A stretch of 32,533 bases of DNA, from assembly GCA_018897875.1 (NCBI GenBank), contig JAHIKF010000263.1, positions 1-32,533 on the forward strand, read 5' to 3'. This document shows, piece after piece, positions 24,043 to 32,417 of the stretch. Positions within the stretch are counted from its first letter, which is position 1, and each line of letters opens with the position of its first letter. Made by a program: the position numbers and the translations under genes. Source of the stretch: Pseudomonadota bacterium (GTDB taxonomy: Bacteria > Desulfobacterota > Desulfobaccia > Desulfobaccales > 0-14-0-80-60-11). A model generated the notes under the pieces. It ran no database searches. It had not been told where the DNA came from and worked only from the letters and a program-made list of their open reading frames with translations.

Positions 24043-24208
24043 AATTTCTGGGCTCCATCAGACCAACGGGCCTCTTCCAAGATCAATCACCGCTCCTTGG
24101 ACTTCGATCCGCCTCGGTGCCATCTTGCACATTGGATGAGGCCCAATATGTCGTAGGTTGCTAAAAAAGGAGGACGGCTAATTGTACTAGTAGGAATGCA
24201 TTTTTCAA

Positions 24209-25057
24209 TTAGGGGAATTTTTTGAGCCCAAGCAACAAAATTAATGTAGCGATGATAACAGAACTTATAATCAATAAGAGATTTTTTACACCTTCTACTT
24301 CAAAAATCTGTTTCAATCTTTCCAACGTTGTGGGGGTTATACCCTTTGTATGAAAGAGATCGTAACCCAGCTTCTTGGCTGTTGTAGATATAATTGATGG
24401 TTCAGTGATGTTACCAAGCCATCCCTTATTTAACAAGGTTTTTATATCATTAAATAGGTTTGCTGAACAAGCCATCTTTATCATATTTGCGCATTTATAA
24501 CAAACAAATCCGGTAAGTGATTTGTACCGTGCCTCATCTAGTTGGTATGTAAAATCAAATATACATCCTTTTGTTGCATTATGATGCACCGATTTACTAC
24601 CTTTACATGCAATATAAGTAGAGAATTGTATGATCAAAGTTAGAATGAATTCCAAAACTGATGGTGGAGCCATATATGGCTCCCAATGGCCGAGTGCAAA
24701 AACAGCCCAATTGTTAACTCTAGTCATGTAATATCCATCAGAGAATTTGGCCATTGACACAATTATAATGCCATCTATAGCCTCTTGGATTAAGCCATAG
24801 CTATTTGCCTTATCATCTAACCAATCTTTATACTCAATCGTATAATTATTGATATCTCTATTAATTTCTTTACGATTAAGTAGTTTAGATGAATTTAACT
24901 TAATTAAAACTTCCGCATCTTCAGGAACGGGAAGAAATTGAAATTCGATACTACTCTGCAATGTGTTTTGGTAAAGGACTAAATATTTCAATGTGGTTGC
25001 TTCAGGGGATTTTAAGGAAGTTATAATAATCCCGATTTTAATTGGGGAATTGTTCAT
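24209..25057 (-). CDS. Orphan AT-rich protein with putative zinc cluster and C-terminal membrane anchor
   Basis: I do not recognise this 282-residue protein. The first 145 residues look like a soluble domain, with IKIGIIITSL at the start and AIDGIIIVSMAKFSDGYYMT near 93-112. A central cluster SVHHNATKGCIFDFTYQ (His158, His159, Cys165), followed by FVCYKCANM (Cys186, Cys189), could bind zinc. The last 25 residues form a single hydrophobic helix (NLLLIISSVIIATLILLLGL) ending in KKFP, so it may be tail-anchored. Base composition is far more AT-rich than both neighbours and it runs against the mla genes, which suggests horizontal gain. GGTGA lies upstream of the ATG. A defence or stress role is possible but unsupported. 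Confidence 0.7.
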   Translation of the reverse strand: MNNSPIKIGIIITSLKSPEATTLKYLVLYQNTLQSSIEFQFLPVPEDAEVLIKLNSSKLLNRKEINRDINNYTIEYKDWLDDKANSYGLIQEAIDGIIIVSMAKFSDGYYMTRVNNWAVFALGHWEPYMAPPSVLEFILTLIIQFSTYIACKGSKSVHHNATKGCIFDFTYQLDEARYKSLTGFVCYKCANMIKMACSANLFNDIKTLLNKGWLGNITEPSIISTTAKKLGYDLFHTKGITPTTLERLKQIFEVEGVKNLLLIISSVIIATLILLLGLKKFP

Positions 25058-25194
25058 TTAATCACCCTTAATGTTTGTCTCCAAATATAAAGACCAGCTG
25101 TAAGGTCAAACCGCCGTATGGTTATCCACTCATACACCATCTGAAAATACAAGTCCAACTCCCCTTTGGGAATTCCTGTCGCCATGCGCACACC

Positions 25195-25629
25195 TCACAC
25201 CTGGCCAAACTCCAACGGCGTGTCCTTGCGGTAGGCCAGGGCCTGGCAGGAGGCGATGAGAGTTCCCTTCGGGTCGGTCACCTCGATGAAATAGGTGGCG
25301 GTGCGCCGGCCGGCGTGGAGCTCACGGGTCGCGGCGGTGAGGCGCTCCCCCATCTTGGCCGCGGCGTGGAAGGTGAGGTTCATGTTGAGGGCCACCGCCA
25401 CCGTGCCGTGGCCGTTCACCGCCGCCTGGAAGGCCTCGTCCACCAGGGCGAAGATGGCCGAACCGTGGACCATCCCCAGGATATTGGCCATCTTGGACCG
25501 GCAGACCATGCTCACCTTGGCCCGCCCCGGCCCCACCTCTTCCAGCTCCAACTCCCAGAACCGGCTGATCTCCTGGGCGGCCACCCGCTCCTTGAATGCC
25601 GCTAGGAAGGTTTCATCAACTTTGGTCAT
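25195..25629 (-). CDS. PaaI-family (hotdog fold) acyl-CoA thioesterase
   Basis: The 144-residue protein fits the PaaI/YbdB-like hotdog thioesterases, which hydrolyse acyl- or aryl-CoA esters in the cytoplasm. The conserved core is MANILGMVHGSAIFALVDEA near residues 47-66, with the HG and the acidic residue of the active site, followed by NMNLTFHAAAKMGERLTA near 85-102. ATG 25629 follows GGGGGAG; the frame is open further upstream, but those codons lie in a mobile repeat. It seems to be a single-gene unit. The substrate is unknown. Confidence 0.88.
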   Translation of the reverse strand: MTKVDETFLAAFKERVAAQEISRFWELELEEVGPGRAKVSMVCRSKMANILGMVHGSAIFALVDEAFQAAVNGHGTVAVALNMNLTFHAAAKMGERLTAATRELHAGRRTATYFIEVTDPKGTLIASCQALAYRKDTPLEFGQV

Positions 25630-25703
25630 TTTCTCCCCCCGAGAGCTATTGTTTCCCGTTTTTCGTTGTCCGTCTCCGGTCTTTGATCTTCCTGGCTTTG
25701 GCT

Positions 25704-25979
25704 CAGCACTGTCCGGTTTGGTTTTTGCAAAGAAGAGGTTATATATCGTCCAACAATTCATCAATTCGCTCACGCACTTTTTGCGCCGAGAAGATTACTT
25801 CCCCCTCACCCTAACCCTCTCCCCCATTGGGGGAGAGGGGAAAAAAGAAACCGATTTAAAGCCTTATGGTTACTAAACCTGGCGACATCATTTACTCCCT
25901 CTCCCCCCGCTTCGGGGGGAGAGGGTTGGGGTGAGGGGGGCTGAACAACCGCATGCAATTTCCTAACCGGACAGTGCTG
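25704..25979. mobile_element. MITE-like element with terminal inverted repeats
   Basis: CAGCACTGTCCGGTTTGG (25704-25721) and CCTAACCGGACAGTGCTG (25962-25979) are inverted copies matching at 17 of 18 positions. Between them lie two C/G-rich hairpin units (25801-25840 and 25897-25940), themselves mutually inverted. There is no transposase gene. The size of 276 bases fits a non-autonomous element mobilised in trans, perhaps by an IS4-like transposase; that assignment is a guess. Confidence 0.6.
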
Positions 25980-26009
25980 GCTTTTGCTGAAAGCTGAAGG
26001 CTGACAGGT

Positions 26010-26888
26010 TTACGAATAAATCTCCGGAAACTGATTTTTCCAGCGCCGGTGGAGCCAGAGCCACTGTTCCGGGCACGTCCGCACCCAGGCCTCGATAACT
26101 CGGCTCTGGAGTTCCAGGTGACGCCGGATGTCGGCCTGGGCGTCGGAGGTTTTTATCAGGGGCAGCGGCGGCAGGATCACCATGAGGTGGCGCCCGTCCG
26201 CCAGACGCCGGGACAGGGTGGGAAGGACCGGCACTCCCCGCCGGGCCAGGAGCGCCGCCACCGGGGTGGTCCGGGCCGGCCGGCCGAAAAAGTCCACCAG
26301 GAGGCCCCCGGCGGTGGTGGTATTCTGGTCGATGACAATTCCCACCACTCGGTTCTGACGCAGGTGTCCCATAATCTCCTTCATACCCTTCTGCTTGGCC
26401 ACCATGGAGTTGCCACCCCGCTGCCGGAGATACCGGGCCAGCCGGGCCGCCCAGGGCTGGTCCAACTCCCGGCCCACCACCACCCCAGGTCGGCATAGCA
26501 GTCCGTAGCCCATAACGGTGTACTCCCAGTTGCCGGCATGGGCGGCGATGGCCACCGCGCCCCGCCCCTGGGCCAGGGCGGCTTCCATATGCTCCTCCCC
26601 CAGGATGATCACCTTCCGGCGGATAACTGCCAGCGGGGCCAGGAGCAGTTCCACCATCTCCCAGGCGAAGCGCACGAAATGGCAGAAGACCCGCCGGGCC
26701 AGGCGCTCTTGCGCCGCGGGGCTTAAGGTCCCGCGGTAGGCAAACTCCAGGTTGGCCAGGGTGATCCGCCGGTGCCGCCGGTCCAGGCGGTACCAGAGGG
26801 CGGCCAGATTCCGCACCAGCCAGTCGCCGCCATGAGCCACAATTCCCCATTGCCTGCGGTTTTCAGGCTCCCCTGCCGGCGTGGTCAC
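26010..26888 (-). CDS. Lipid A-type acyltransferase (LpxL/HtrB family)
   Basis: LpxL-type enzymes transfer secondary acyl chains to lipid A precursors at the inner membrane. The 292-residue protein has the catalytic HAGNWE box (H-x4-E) near residue 117, the substrate-site VVGRELDQPWAARLARYLRQ near 133, the GIVIDQNTT segment near 190 and VDFFGRPARTTPVAALLARR near 203. The N-terminal membrane helix typical of E. coli LpxL is weak or missing, so it may be a peripheral family member. Its ATG overlaps the stop of the membrane protein gene upstream as ATGA. It is last in a minus-strand operon with GT4 genes, consistent with LPS assembly. Confidence 0.87.
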   Translation of the reverse strand: MTTPAGEPENRRQWGIVAHGGDWLVRNLAALWYRLDRRHRRITLANLEFAYRGTLSPAAQERLARRVFCHFVRFAWEMVELLLAPLAVIRRKVIILGEEHMEAALAQGRGAVAIAAHAGNWEYTVMGYGLLCRPGVVVGRELDQPWAARLARYLRQRGGNSMVAKQKGMKEIMGHLRQNRVVGIVIDQNTTTAGGLLVDFFGRPARTTPVAALLARRGVPVLPTLSRRLADGRHLMVILPPLPLIKTSDAQADIRRHLELQSRVIEAWVRTCPEQWLWLHRRWKNQFPEIYS

Positions 26889-27658
26889 GGTTGAACCTCA
26901 GAGGACACGGTGGCCGGTTCCGCCCCGGCCGGGGTCCGGGCTTGCCGCTGAACCGGAAGCGGCTGACGCCGGCCATAGAGCCGCACCGCCTCCTCGCCCA
27001 CCAGGTCGGCAATCCGGGCCATGAGAAGCCGGGCCGCCACCTCCTTGCCGCCGTGATAGGCCGCCTTGCGGCCCCAGTACCAGGGATTGGCATAATTAAT
27101 TGCGGTCCAGCCCCACCGCACCGCTTTGTCCAGATGATGGCGCCTGATGAAGGCATAGCCCCAATGGCTCTTGACGCTTTGATACATCCCGTGATAGCGC
27201 ACCACCGTGCCCAACTCCACATCCTTAAAGGGCCGCATGGGCATGGTTTCCAGCCAGGCGGCCAGCCGGGCGCCCACCCGGTTATGGAGCGCCACCAGGC
27301 CCGCCAGGGAGGCTTTGAGTTCCGGCCGGTCCTCGTCGGGATAGTAAGCCCGAGCGATCTCCTTGATCAACTCCAGGGACATCTCGTTGATGGCCTTGAA
27401 AGAAATGGCGGTGCCCGGCAACCATTTGAGCAGATAATGGCGGCGGTAACTGCGGATGATCGATAGGGCCGCCCGGTCTTCGGCGCGAGAGTCCGGCAGG
27501 GTAATCATGACCCCGTCCGGGTCCCCCTCCTGCCGCAGCAGGTCCTTGATGACCTGATGCCTGGTCCAGAGACGCACCCCCAGCAAGGATGCCCCCCAGA
27601 GCGCCAGCAGCGCCCCGATGGCCAGGAATAACCAGTGATAAGCCAGGGAGAAATTCAT
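26885..27658 (-). CDS. Hypothetical membrane-anchored protein
   Basis: I do not recognise the family. The 257-residue protein has one N-terminal transmembrane helix (WLFLAIGALLALWGASLLGV, about 9-28). A cytoplasmic helix-rich domain follows with YRRHYLLKWLPGTAISFKAI near 70-90 and WGWTAINYANPWYWGRKAAY near 180-200. The C-terminal tail is basic and proline-rich. It is translationally coupled to the acyltransferase gene by a four-base overlap, so a shared role in lipid A or LPS processing is likely. A distant link to DUF697 or EcsC-type proteins crossed my mind but cannot be shown from sequence alone. Confidence 0.75.
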   Translation of the reverse strand: MNFSLAYHWLFLAIGALLALWGASLLGVRLWTRHQVIKDLLRQEGDPDGVMITLPDSRAEDRAALSIIRSYRRHYLLKWLPGTAISFKAINEMSLELIKEIARAYYPDEDRPELKASLAGLVALHNRVGARLAAWLETMPMRPFKDVELGTVVRYHGMYQSVKSHWGYAFIRRHHLDKAVRWGWTAINYANPWYWGRKAAYHGGKEVAARLLMARIADLVGEEAVRLYGRRQPLPVQRQARTPAGAEPATVSSEVQP

Positions 27659-27740
27659 GACCGGGGCGAGGCGGCTTCGGGTTCCCGGGGCAGGGGCGCC
27701 AAGCGCCAGCCCTTACCGGCAGGGGCGGCCTGGACGCAGT

Positions 27741-28886
27741 TCATCCCCTACCCTCCCCTTCCCGCCTAAGGCGCAAAACCTCATACACCGCCTCAATCTC
27801 GGCGGCCATCTGTTCCATGGAAAACTTCTCGATCACCAACTCCCGCCCCCGGCGCCCCAACGCCCGGCGATAATCCGGGTCCGCCATCAGCCGGCCCATG
27901 GCCTGGGCCAGGGACCGGGTATCCCGTGGGGGCACCAGCAGCCCGGTTTCCGCATCGAGGATCACCTCCGGAATGCCGCCCACGGTGGTGCCCACCACCG
28001 GCCGGGCCATGGCCAGGGCCTGGAGCAGGGACTGGGGCACCCCTTCGTTGGCATAGGACGCCAGGACCTTGACGTCCATCAGGGCAAACCACGGCGCCAC
28101 CTGGTCCCGAAACCCCGCCAGACGCACCCGGTGCTGCACCCCTAACTGGGCGATTTTCTCTTCGATCACCACCCGGTAGGGACCCTCCCCCACCAGGAGG
28201 AGAAAGGCCCGGGCGCCTTGTTGGAGGAGCGCATGGAAGGCCTCCAAGAGATCGAGGTGCCCCTTCCAGGAGCGCAGCACCGCCACGCTGCCGAAGATGA
28301 AGGCATCGGCGGGTATCTGCAACTGGACCAGCAACTCCCGGCTTTTTTCCTGGGGGGCAAACTCCGCCAGTTCCACCCCGGTGGGGATGGAAAAGATCCG
28401 GCGGGCCGGCACCCCCAGACGCTCTATGAGCAAATCCTTGGTGACCTTACCGGTGGTGATGATGGCCGCCGGGGTCTGGTAGAGCCACCGGGTACGCCGG
28501 TTATCCCTGACCAGGGTGGACAGATGCCGGGTCCGCACCAGCAGGGGCCGGTTCCGCAAGCTCCGCCAGGCCAGGGTCCCTACCCAGGAATCCAGGGAAC
28601 TGTGGGTGTTCAGGATGTCCACCGCCGCCCGGTTCAGGAGCCGGCGCAGCCCGGCCCAGGCCCCCAGGTTTTTAATCCCGCCGAAGACCAGGGGCGTCAC
28701 CGGGAAATTATGCAGCCGGGCCCGCTGGTACAACTCTCCCCGGGGATCACAGACAAAGGCCGTCCGGTGGCCGCGCTGGCGCATGGCCAGGGCTTCCACC
28801 AGGATGCGCCGCTCCTGTCCCCCCCAGCCTAAGGATGCCTCGGTTTGCAGGATGGCTAAAGATTTTTTGGACGGTTTAACCGGCAT
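27741..28886 (-). CDS. Glycosyltransferase family 4
   Basis: The 381-residue GT-B enzyme starts with LAILQTEASLGWGGQERRIL, whose GGQE loop is typical of the acceptor side. The donor domain contains FGSVAVLRSWKGHLDLLEAF near 205 and ANEGVPQSLLQALAMARPVV near 280. In that motif the second Glu of EX7E is Gln, a variant seen in some GT4 subfamilies. It probably adds a sugar to LPS core or a related glycolipid in the cytoplasm. It is 82 bases upstream of the membrane protein gene and separated from the next GT4 by a repeat block. Confidence 0.86.
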   Translation of the reverse strand: MPVKPSKKSLAILQTEASLGWGGQERRILVEALAMRQRGHRTAFVCDPRGELYQRARLHNFPVTPLVFGGIKNLGAWAGLRRLLNRAAVDILNTHSSLDSWVGTLAWRSLRNRPLLVRTRHLSTLVRDNRRTRWLYQTPAAIITTGKVTKDLLIERLGVPARRIFSIPTGVELAEFAPQEKSRELLVQLQIPADAFIFGSVAVLRSWKGHLDLLEAFHALLQQGARAFLLLVGEGPYRVVIEEKIAQLGVQHRVRLAGFRDQVAPWFALMDVKVLASYANEGVPQSLLQALAMARPVVGTTVGGIPEVILDAETGLLVPPRDTRSLAQAMGRLMADPDYRRALGRRGRELVIEKFSMEQMAAEIEAVYEVLRLRREGEGRG

Positions 28887-28956
28887 GGAGGCTTCCTATC
28901 CTTAGTGCAGTGGTTCATAAATCCGGCAACGTATTGCTTACTCCGTAAAGATCACT

Positions 28957-29221
28957 TCCCCCTCACCCTAACCCTCTCCCCCATTGGGGGAGAGGGGAAA
29001 AGGGGGGACCGATTTGACGCTCTGCCCCGAAAAGTTCAAGGTTCAAAGTTCAAGGTGTTTAATGTAGGGTGCGCACCGCGCACCATGATAAAAAGCCATC
29101 GACTTTTCATAATTTATAGGTGAGCCGAAGGCCCATGAATGACTGACATCATAAACAATCCGGCGACCTAACCTACCCCCTCTCCCCCCGCTTCGGGGGG
29201 AGAGGGTTGGGGTGAGGGGGG
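28957..29221. repeat. Inverted pair of C/G-rich hairpin units with inner repeats
   Basis: Unit one (28957-28998) and unit two (29175-29221) are inverted copies of the same sequence, with CCCTCACCC-type arms flanking a CTCTCCCC/GGGGAGAG hairpin. They are nearly identical to the two units at 25801-25940. Inside the pair are the short repeats AAAGTTCAAGG, seen twice around 29032-29055, and the palindrome GGTGCGCACCGCGCACC at 29068-29084. The 403-base gap between the two GT4 genes holds no real gene. Confidence 0.7.
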
Positions 29222-29289
29222 CGATATATGACCTGACCGTATGCATAAAAAGGTACTTAGTCACGTGAGTTTTTCGGCGCTAACCCGCA

Positions 29290-30480
29290 CTAAATGCGGT
29301 TGCCCCGGCGCCAGAGGTCCAGGTAGAGCTCTTCCAGCTTTTGCAGCATGGCCTCCAGGGAGTACCGCTCCACCACGGTGCGGCGGGCTGCGTCCCCCAG
29401 ACGCTGCCGCGCCTCCGGGTGGCGGTGCAACTCCAGGATGGCCCGGGCCAGGGCCTCGGGGTCGCCGGGGGCCACCAGGCAGCCGTTGACGCCGTCTTCG
29501 ATGGCCTCCTGGGAGCCGCTCACCCTGGTGGCCACCACCGGCAGACCCGCTCCCATGGCTTTCAACAGCGCCAGGGGCAGACCCTCCCACAGGGAGGGGT
29601 GCACAAAGAGATCCAGGGCGCGAAAAATTTCGGGCAGATCCCGCCGGGTGCCCAGAAACCGCACCGTGCTCGCCAATCTTAGCTCCCGGACCTGGCGCTT
29701 AAGCTTCTCCTCCTCCCGGCCTTCCCCGACGATAAGCACCACCAGGTCCGGAATCTGCCGTTGCAGTTCCGGCAGCGCCGCCAGCAGGTGTCCATGGCCT
29801 TTCTGCTCCTCCAGGCGGCCCACGGCTCCCATAACCAGATCCCCGCCTGACAATCCCAACCGCTCCCGGGCCTCCTGCCGGCTCAGACGCGGGTTGAGCT
29901 CGGCCAGGGGAATGCCGTAGGGCATCAGCAGCAGGCGGGAGGACGGCACCCCGTCGTACCGGCGCACATCCTGCCACACCTGGGCGCTCCCCACCAGCAC
30001 CCGGTCCGTGGCCCACCCCAGGAGAAAATTCCACCCGCGCCGGTGAAGTTTGACCTGGGTGTAGGAATTGTGCACCGCCGCCACCACCCCGCTCAGCCCC
30101 AACCCCAGCGCCCCTAACCGGCCATAGAGGTTGGGATGATAGAGGTGGGTATGGAGGATGTCCGGTCGGTCGGCTTTGAGCCGGCGCCGCACCGCGCCAA
30201 CAATCCGCCAGGTAGAAATCCGTTTTATATCCAGCCCCAGGCTGACCACCTCATAGCCCCGGGCCCGAAGTTCCTGGCCCACGGGGCCGGGCGGGCCGAG
30301 GGTGGCCACCGAGACTGCGAACCGCTGGGGGTCAAGGCCCTGGACTATGGCCGCCACCAGGTCTTCCGCCCCCCCCACCGGCATGGTCGCCAGGAGATGG
30401 AGCACTTTAAGGCGCCGGGCCGGGAGCGCCGGTGGCGCCGGAGCCTGACCTGCAAGGGGCCGATTTCGCTTCAGCCACAC
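29290..30480 (-). CDS. Glycosyltransferase family 4
   Basis: The 396-residue GT-B enzyme starts its fold at LKVLHLLATMPVGGAEDLVA near residue 29 and carries LGAVGRLEEQKGHGHLLAAL-like donor-domain sequence near 215. HPSLWEGLPLALLKAMGAGL near 310 has Lys in place of the second Glu of EX7E. The start is GTG at 30480; the first 28 residues are a variable proline-rich lead. Its role is sugar addition to a lipid-linked glycan, probably LPS. It is first in the minus-strand group and has a candidate extended -10 promoter about 110 bases upstream. Confidence 0.86.
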   Translation of the reverse strand: MWLKRNRPLAGQAPAPPALPARRLKVLHLLATMPVGGAEDLVAAIVQGLDPQRFAVSVATLGPPGPVGQELRARGYEVVSLGLDIKRISTWRIVGAVRRRLKADRPDILHTHLYHPNLYGRLGALGLGLSGVVAAVHNSYTQVKLHRRGWNFLLGWATDRVLVGSAQVWQDVRRYDGVPSSRLLLMPYGIPLAELNPRLSRQEARERLGLSGGDLVMGAVGRLEEQKGHGHLLAALPELQRQIPDLVVLIVGEGREEEKLKRQVRELRLASTVRFLGTRRDLPEIFRALDLFVHPSLWEGLPLALLKAMGAGLPVVATRVSGSQEAIEDGVNGCLVAPGDPEALARAILELHRHPEARQRLGDAARRTVVERYSLEAMLQKLEELYLDLWRRGNRI

Positions 30481-30587
30481 GGCTATAGTGAGTTCCCTGT
30501 CCTTTCCGGCGGCTAACGGCGCGCCCTGGCCATCCTCGCCGCCGGGTTGCCTCCTCCCCGGCGGGGACGCGGTCCGCCTCGGTTGCC

Positions 30588-30596
30588 ATTATACCA
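30588..30596 (-). promoter_or_regulatory. Extended -10 promoter candidate for the GT4 gene
   Basis: On the - strand TGGTATAAT fits the extended -10 pattern TGnTATAAT. No -35 box is seen at normal spacing. The leader would be about 100 bases. Confidence 0.4.
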
Positions 30597-30720
30597 GAAC
30601 TTCAGTCAAAAATGGTATATTCACGTGGTTGCTGGCAGCGCCGCGCCCCCCGGCCCACCGGGATCAGGAAGAGGTGCGCCAAATCTCAGAGGCGGCAACA
30701 GAAATTTGCGGCGTAAAGAC

Positions 30721-30749
30721 TTGACAGGCCGCCCCGCTTTTGTTAACTA
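30721..30749 (+). promoter_or_regulatory. Promoter of tRNA-Ala
   Basis: A perfect TTGACA (30721-30726) is followed after 17 bases by TAACTA (30744-30749). Initiation near 30757 would give a precursor starting about six bases before the tRNA. Confidence 0.6.
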
Positions 30750-30762
30750 ATTATCTGCACGT

Positions 30763-30838
30763 GGGGCTGTAGCTCAGCTGGAAGAGCACTTGAATGGCAT
30801 TCAAGGGGTCAGGGGTTCAAGTCCCCTCAGCTCCACCA
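30763..30838 (+). tRNA. tRNA-Ala (anticodon GGC)
   Basis: This is a 76-base cloverleaf with acceptor GGGGCTG/CAGCTCC containing the G3-U70 wobble pair that identifies alanine tRNAs. The anticodon stem CTTGA/TCAAG holds the loop ATGGCAT, giving anticodon GGC, which reads GCC and GCU. CCA is encoded. An integrase gene ends 14 bases downstream, so the 3' end is the likely attachment site of an integrated element extending to the right. Confidence 0.95.
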
Positions 30839-30852
30839 CCTTTTGGCAGGAA

Positions 30853-31989
30853 TTACAAGAGGTTGGCAACTTTAGGGTTGCTGGCCTTTTGGCTTTTTTG
30901 GGGTTTGTTTACCAATTCTTTACCACTCGGTAAATCGTTAAGCAGGTTTACCGAATCCCTCAGGTGCTCATGGGACAGGTGGGCGTAGCGCATGGTCATT
31001 TTCATATCCGCATGGCCCAGGAGCTCCTGCACCGCCTTTAAGCTGGCGCCCCGCATTACCAGCCGGGAAGCGAAGGTATGGCGCAAATCGTGGAAACGAA
31101 AATCTTCTACCCCGGCCCGCCGGCAAGCAGAGGCAAAGGATCGCTTCACTGCATAAAACCGCCTGCCCTGGGAGTCACAGAACACAAATTCGGATTTCAG
31201 TTGATTTCCCCGGCGCACTTCCTTGAACACTTCGGCCAGCCGGTCATTAATGGGGATTTGCCGCCCTTTGCCGCTTTTTACCATCCCAGCCTCAAGATAA
31301 ATAAACCCGTTCCTGATTTGCTCCCATTTCAGGGCAAGCAATTCACCCCGCCTCATGCCGGTGAGCAGGGCCGTTTCCACCAGGGGGCGGAGATATGGGG
31401 AATGGGCTTTTAAATCGTCAGAGGCCGTAAGGAGGGCCGCAACTTCGGCTTCAGTGAGAAACCGCAGCCTGTGGTTATTCTCTTTGAACATCAACCGCTT
31501 TCCTTTCTTAAAGGGGGAAGTCTCAAGCATGCCCCACTCCACGGCCTTGCTCAGCATATGGGAAATCAGGGCCATTTCCCGGTTGACGCTGGCATCGGTC
31601 CGCTGTTTGCTCCCATTGGCTGGCGTCGCCTTGCGCCTGTTCCGGTAGGTTTCCAGGTCAAGGTAAGTGATCTCGGATAGCCTACGATCCCCGAAATGAT
31701 CTTGCACTACGGCCAGGAGATACCGCTTGCTTGTGTTAAAGGCCCTTTGGAAGCCAAAGTTTTCCACATAGAGCCGGGCCAGTTCGTTAAAAATGGTCTG
31801 ACTCTCCTTTTTCACGTCAAACACATCGTGATAGCGTCCCTCTTTCTTGGCCGCCGTCACCTTGCCAAGATATGCCTCAGCATCTTTCTTGAGGGCGAAG
31901 CACTTCATTTTACGCTTGCCCTCGGGGTCGTAATAGTCGATCTGCCAGGACACCCCCGCCTTGTTCACTCGTTTTCTGAGCTTTGCCAT
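30853..31989 (-). CDS. Tyrosine recombinase / integrase of a tRNA-Ala-linked element
   Basis: The 378-residue protein has an N-terminal DNA-binding part (KAGVSWQIDYYDPEGKRKMK), a full core-binding domain (about 65-170), and an intact catalytic domain with TGMRRGELLALKWEQ (Arg), KSGKGRQIPI (Lys), FHDLRHTFASRLV (His-x-x-Arg), LLGHADMKMTMRYAHL (His and the Tyr nucleophile). An ideal ribosome site, AGGAGG, lies eight bases before the ATG. It reads towards tRNA-Ala and ends 14 bases from it, the usual arrangement for elements that insert at tRNA 3' ends. Unlike the recombinase next to tRNA-Leu it appears functional. Confidence 0.93.
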   Translation of the reverse strand: MAKLRKRVNKAGVSWQIDYYDPEGKRKMKCFALKKDAEAYLGKVTAAKKEGRYHDVFDVKKESQTIFNELARLYVENFGFQRAFNTSKRYLLAVVQDHFGDRRLSEITYLDLETYRNRRKATPANGSKQRTDASVNREMALISHMLSKAVEWGMLETSPFKKGKRLMFKENNHRLRFLTEAEVAALLTASDDLKAHSPYLRPLVETALLTGMRRGELLALKWEQIRNGFIYLEAGMVKSGKGRQIPINDRLAEVFKEVRRGNQLKSEFVFCDSQGRRFYAVKRSFASACRRAGVEDFRFHDLRHTFASRLVMRGASLKAVQELLGHADMKMTMRYAHLSHEHLRDSVNLLNDLPSGKELVNKPQKSQKASNPKVANLL

Positions 31990-32045
31990 TGCCTAACCTC
32001 CTGTTTCTTGTGACACCGTGGACACTCAGCTAAAATCGCCATGGC

Positions 32046-32291
32046 CTACGCTCCTTTAGAATCCTTGCTCCATATCTTTCTGTCTTTTATTACAAAGAAA
32101 TTCCACCCTTTCTTAATAGCCCTATTTTCAATAATATTTAAGAACCTTATAAATATTTTCCCATGACCATCCGGTTCAATAATAGTCCCACCACATAAAC
32201 TAAAATCTGATTTATACGTTTTTGTTATTAATGATTCCAATCTATGAACAGCAATATGGGCCAATTCATGTAATAAATTTTGTGTCCGCAT
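32046..32291 (-). CDS. Small HELAH-motif protein, probably 5'-truncated metallopeptidase
   Basis: From ATG 32291 the frame encodes 81 residues with QNLLHELAHIAVHRLE, an HExxH zinc-protease-type helix. The same frame stays open upstream to 32402 and reads GHVDGIQYLNGIASCKISIH, protein-like sequence without any ATG, GTG or TTG. A TGA then closes the frame, and a transposase fragment begins at 32418. The gene therefore looks truncated at its 5' end. ImmA/IrrE-like peptidases with HELAH motifs are common in mobile elements, but too little remains for assignment. It lies upstream of the integrase, on the same strand. Confidence 0.5.
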   Translation of the reverse strand: MRTQNLLHELAHIAVHRLESLITKTYKSDFSLCGGTIIEPDGHGKIFIRFLNIIENRAIKKGWNFFVIKDRKIWSKDSKGA

Positions 32292-32417
32292 TGGTGGATA
32301 ACAGTGGATACTTATTTTACAGCTTGCTATGCCATTTAAATATTGAATACCGTCAACATGACCTAAAGAGGTTGGCCTTTTGTCACAAAAAGGCGTACTT
32401 GATCACAGGGTTAAAAA

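Noticed and set aside
25963..26850. 295-codon - strand frame across the acyltransferase gene
   Set aside because: The frame at 26010-26888 carries the LpxL motifs; this one is a Gly/Pro-rich shadow.
29030..29056. AAAGTTCAAGG tandem words as a possible iteron or origin
   Set aside because: Only two or three short copies inside a mobile repeat block, with no replication gene nearby.
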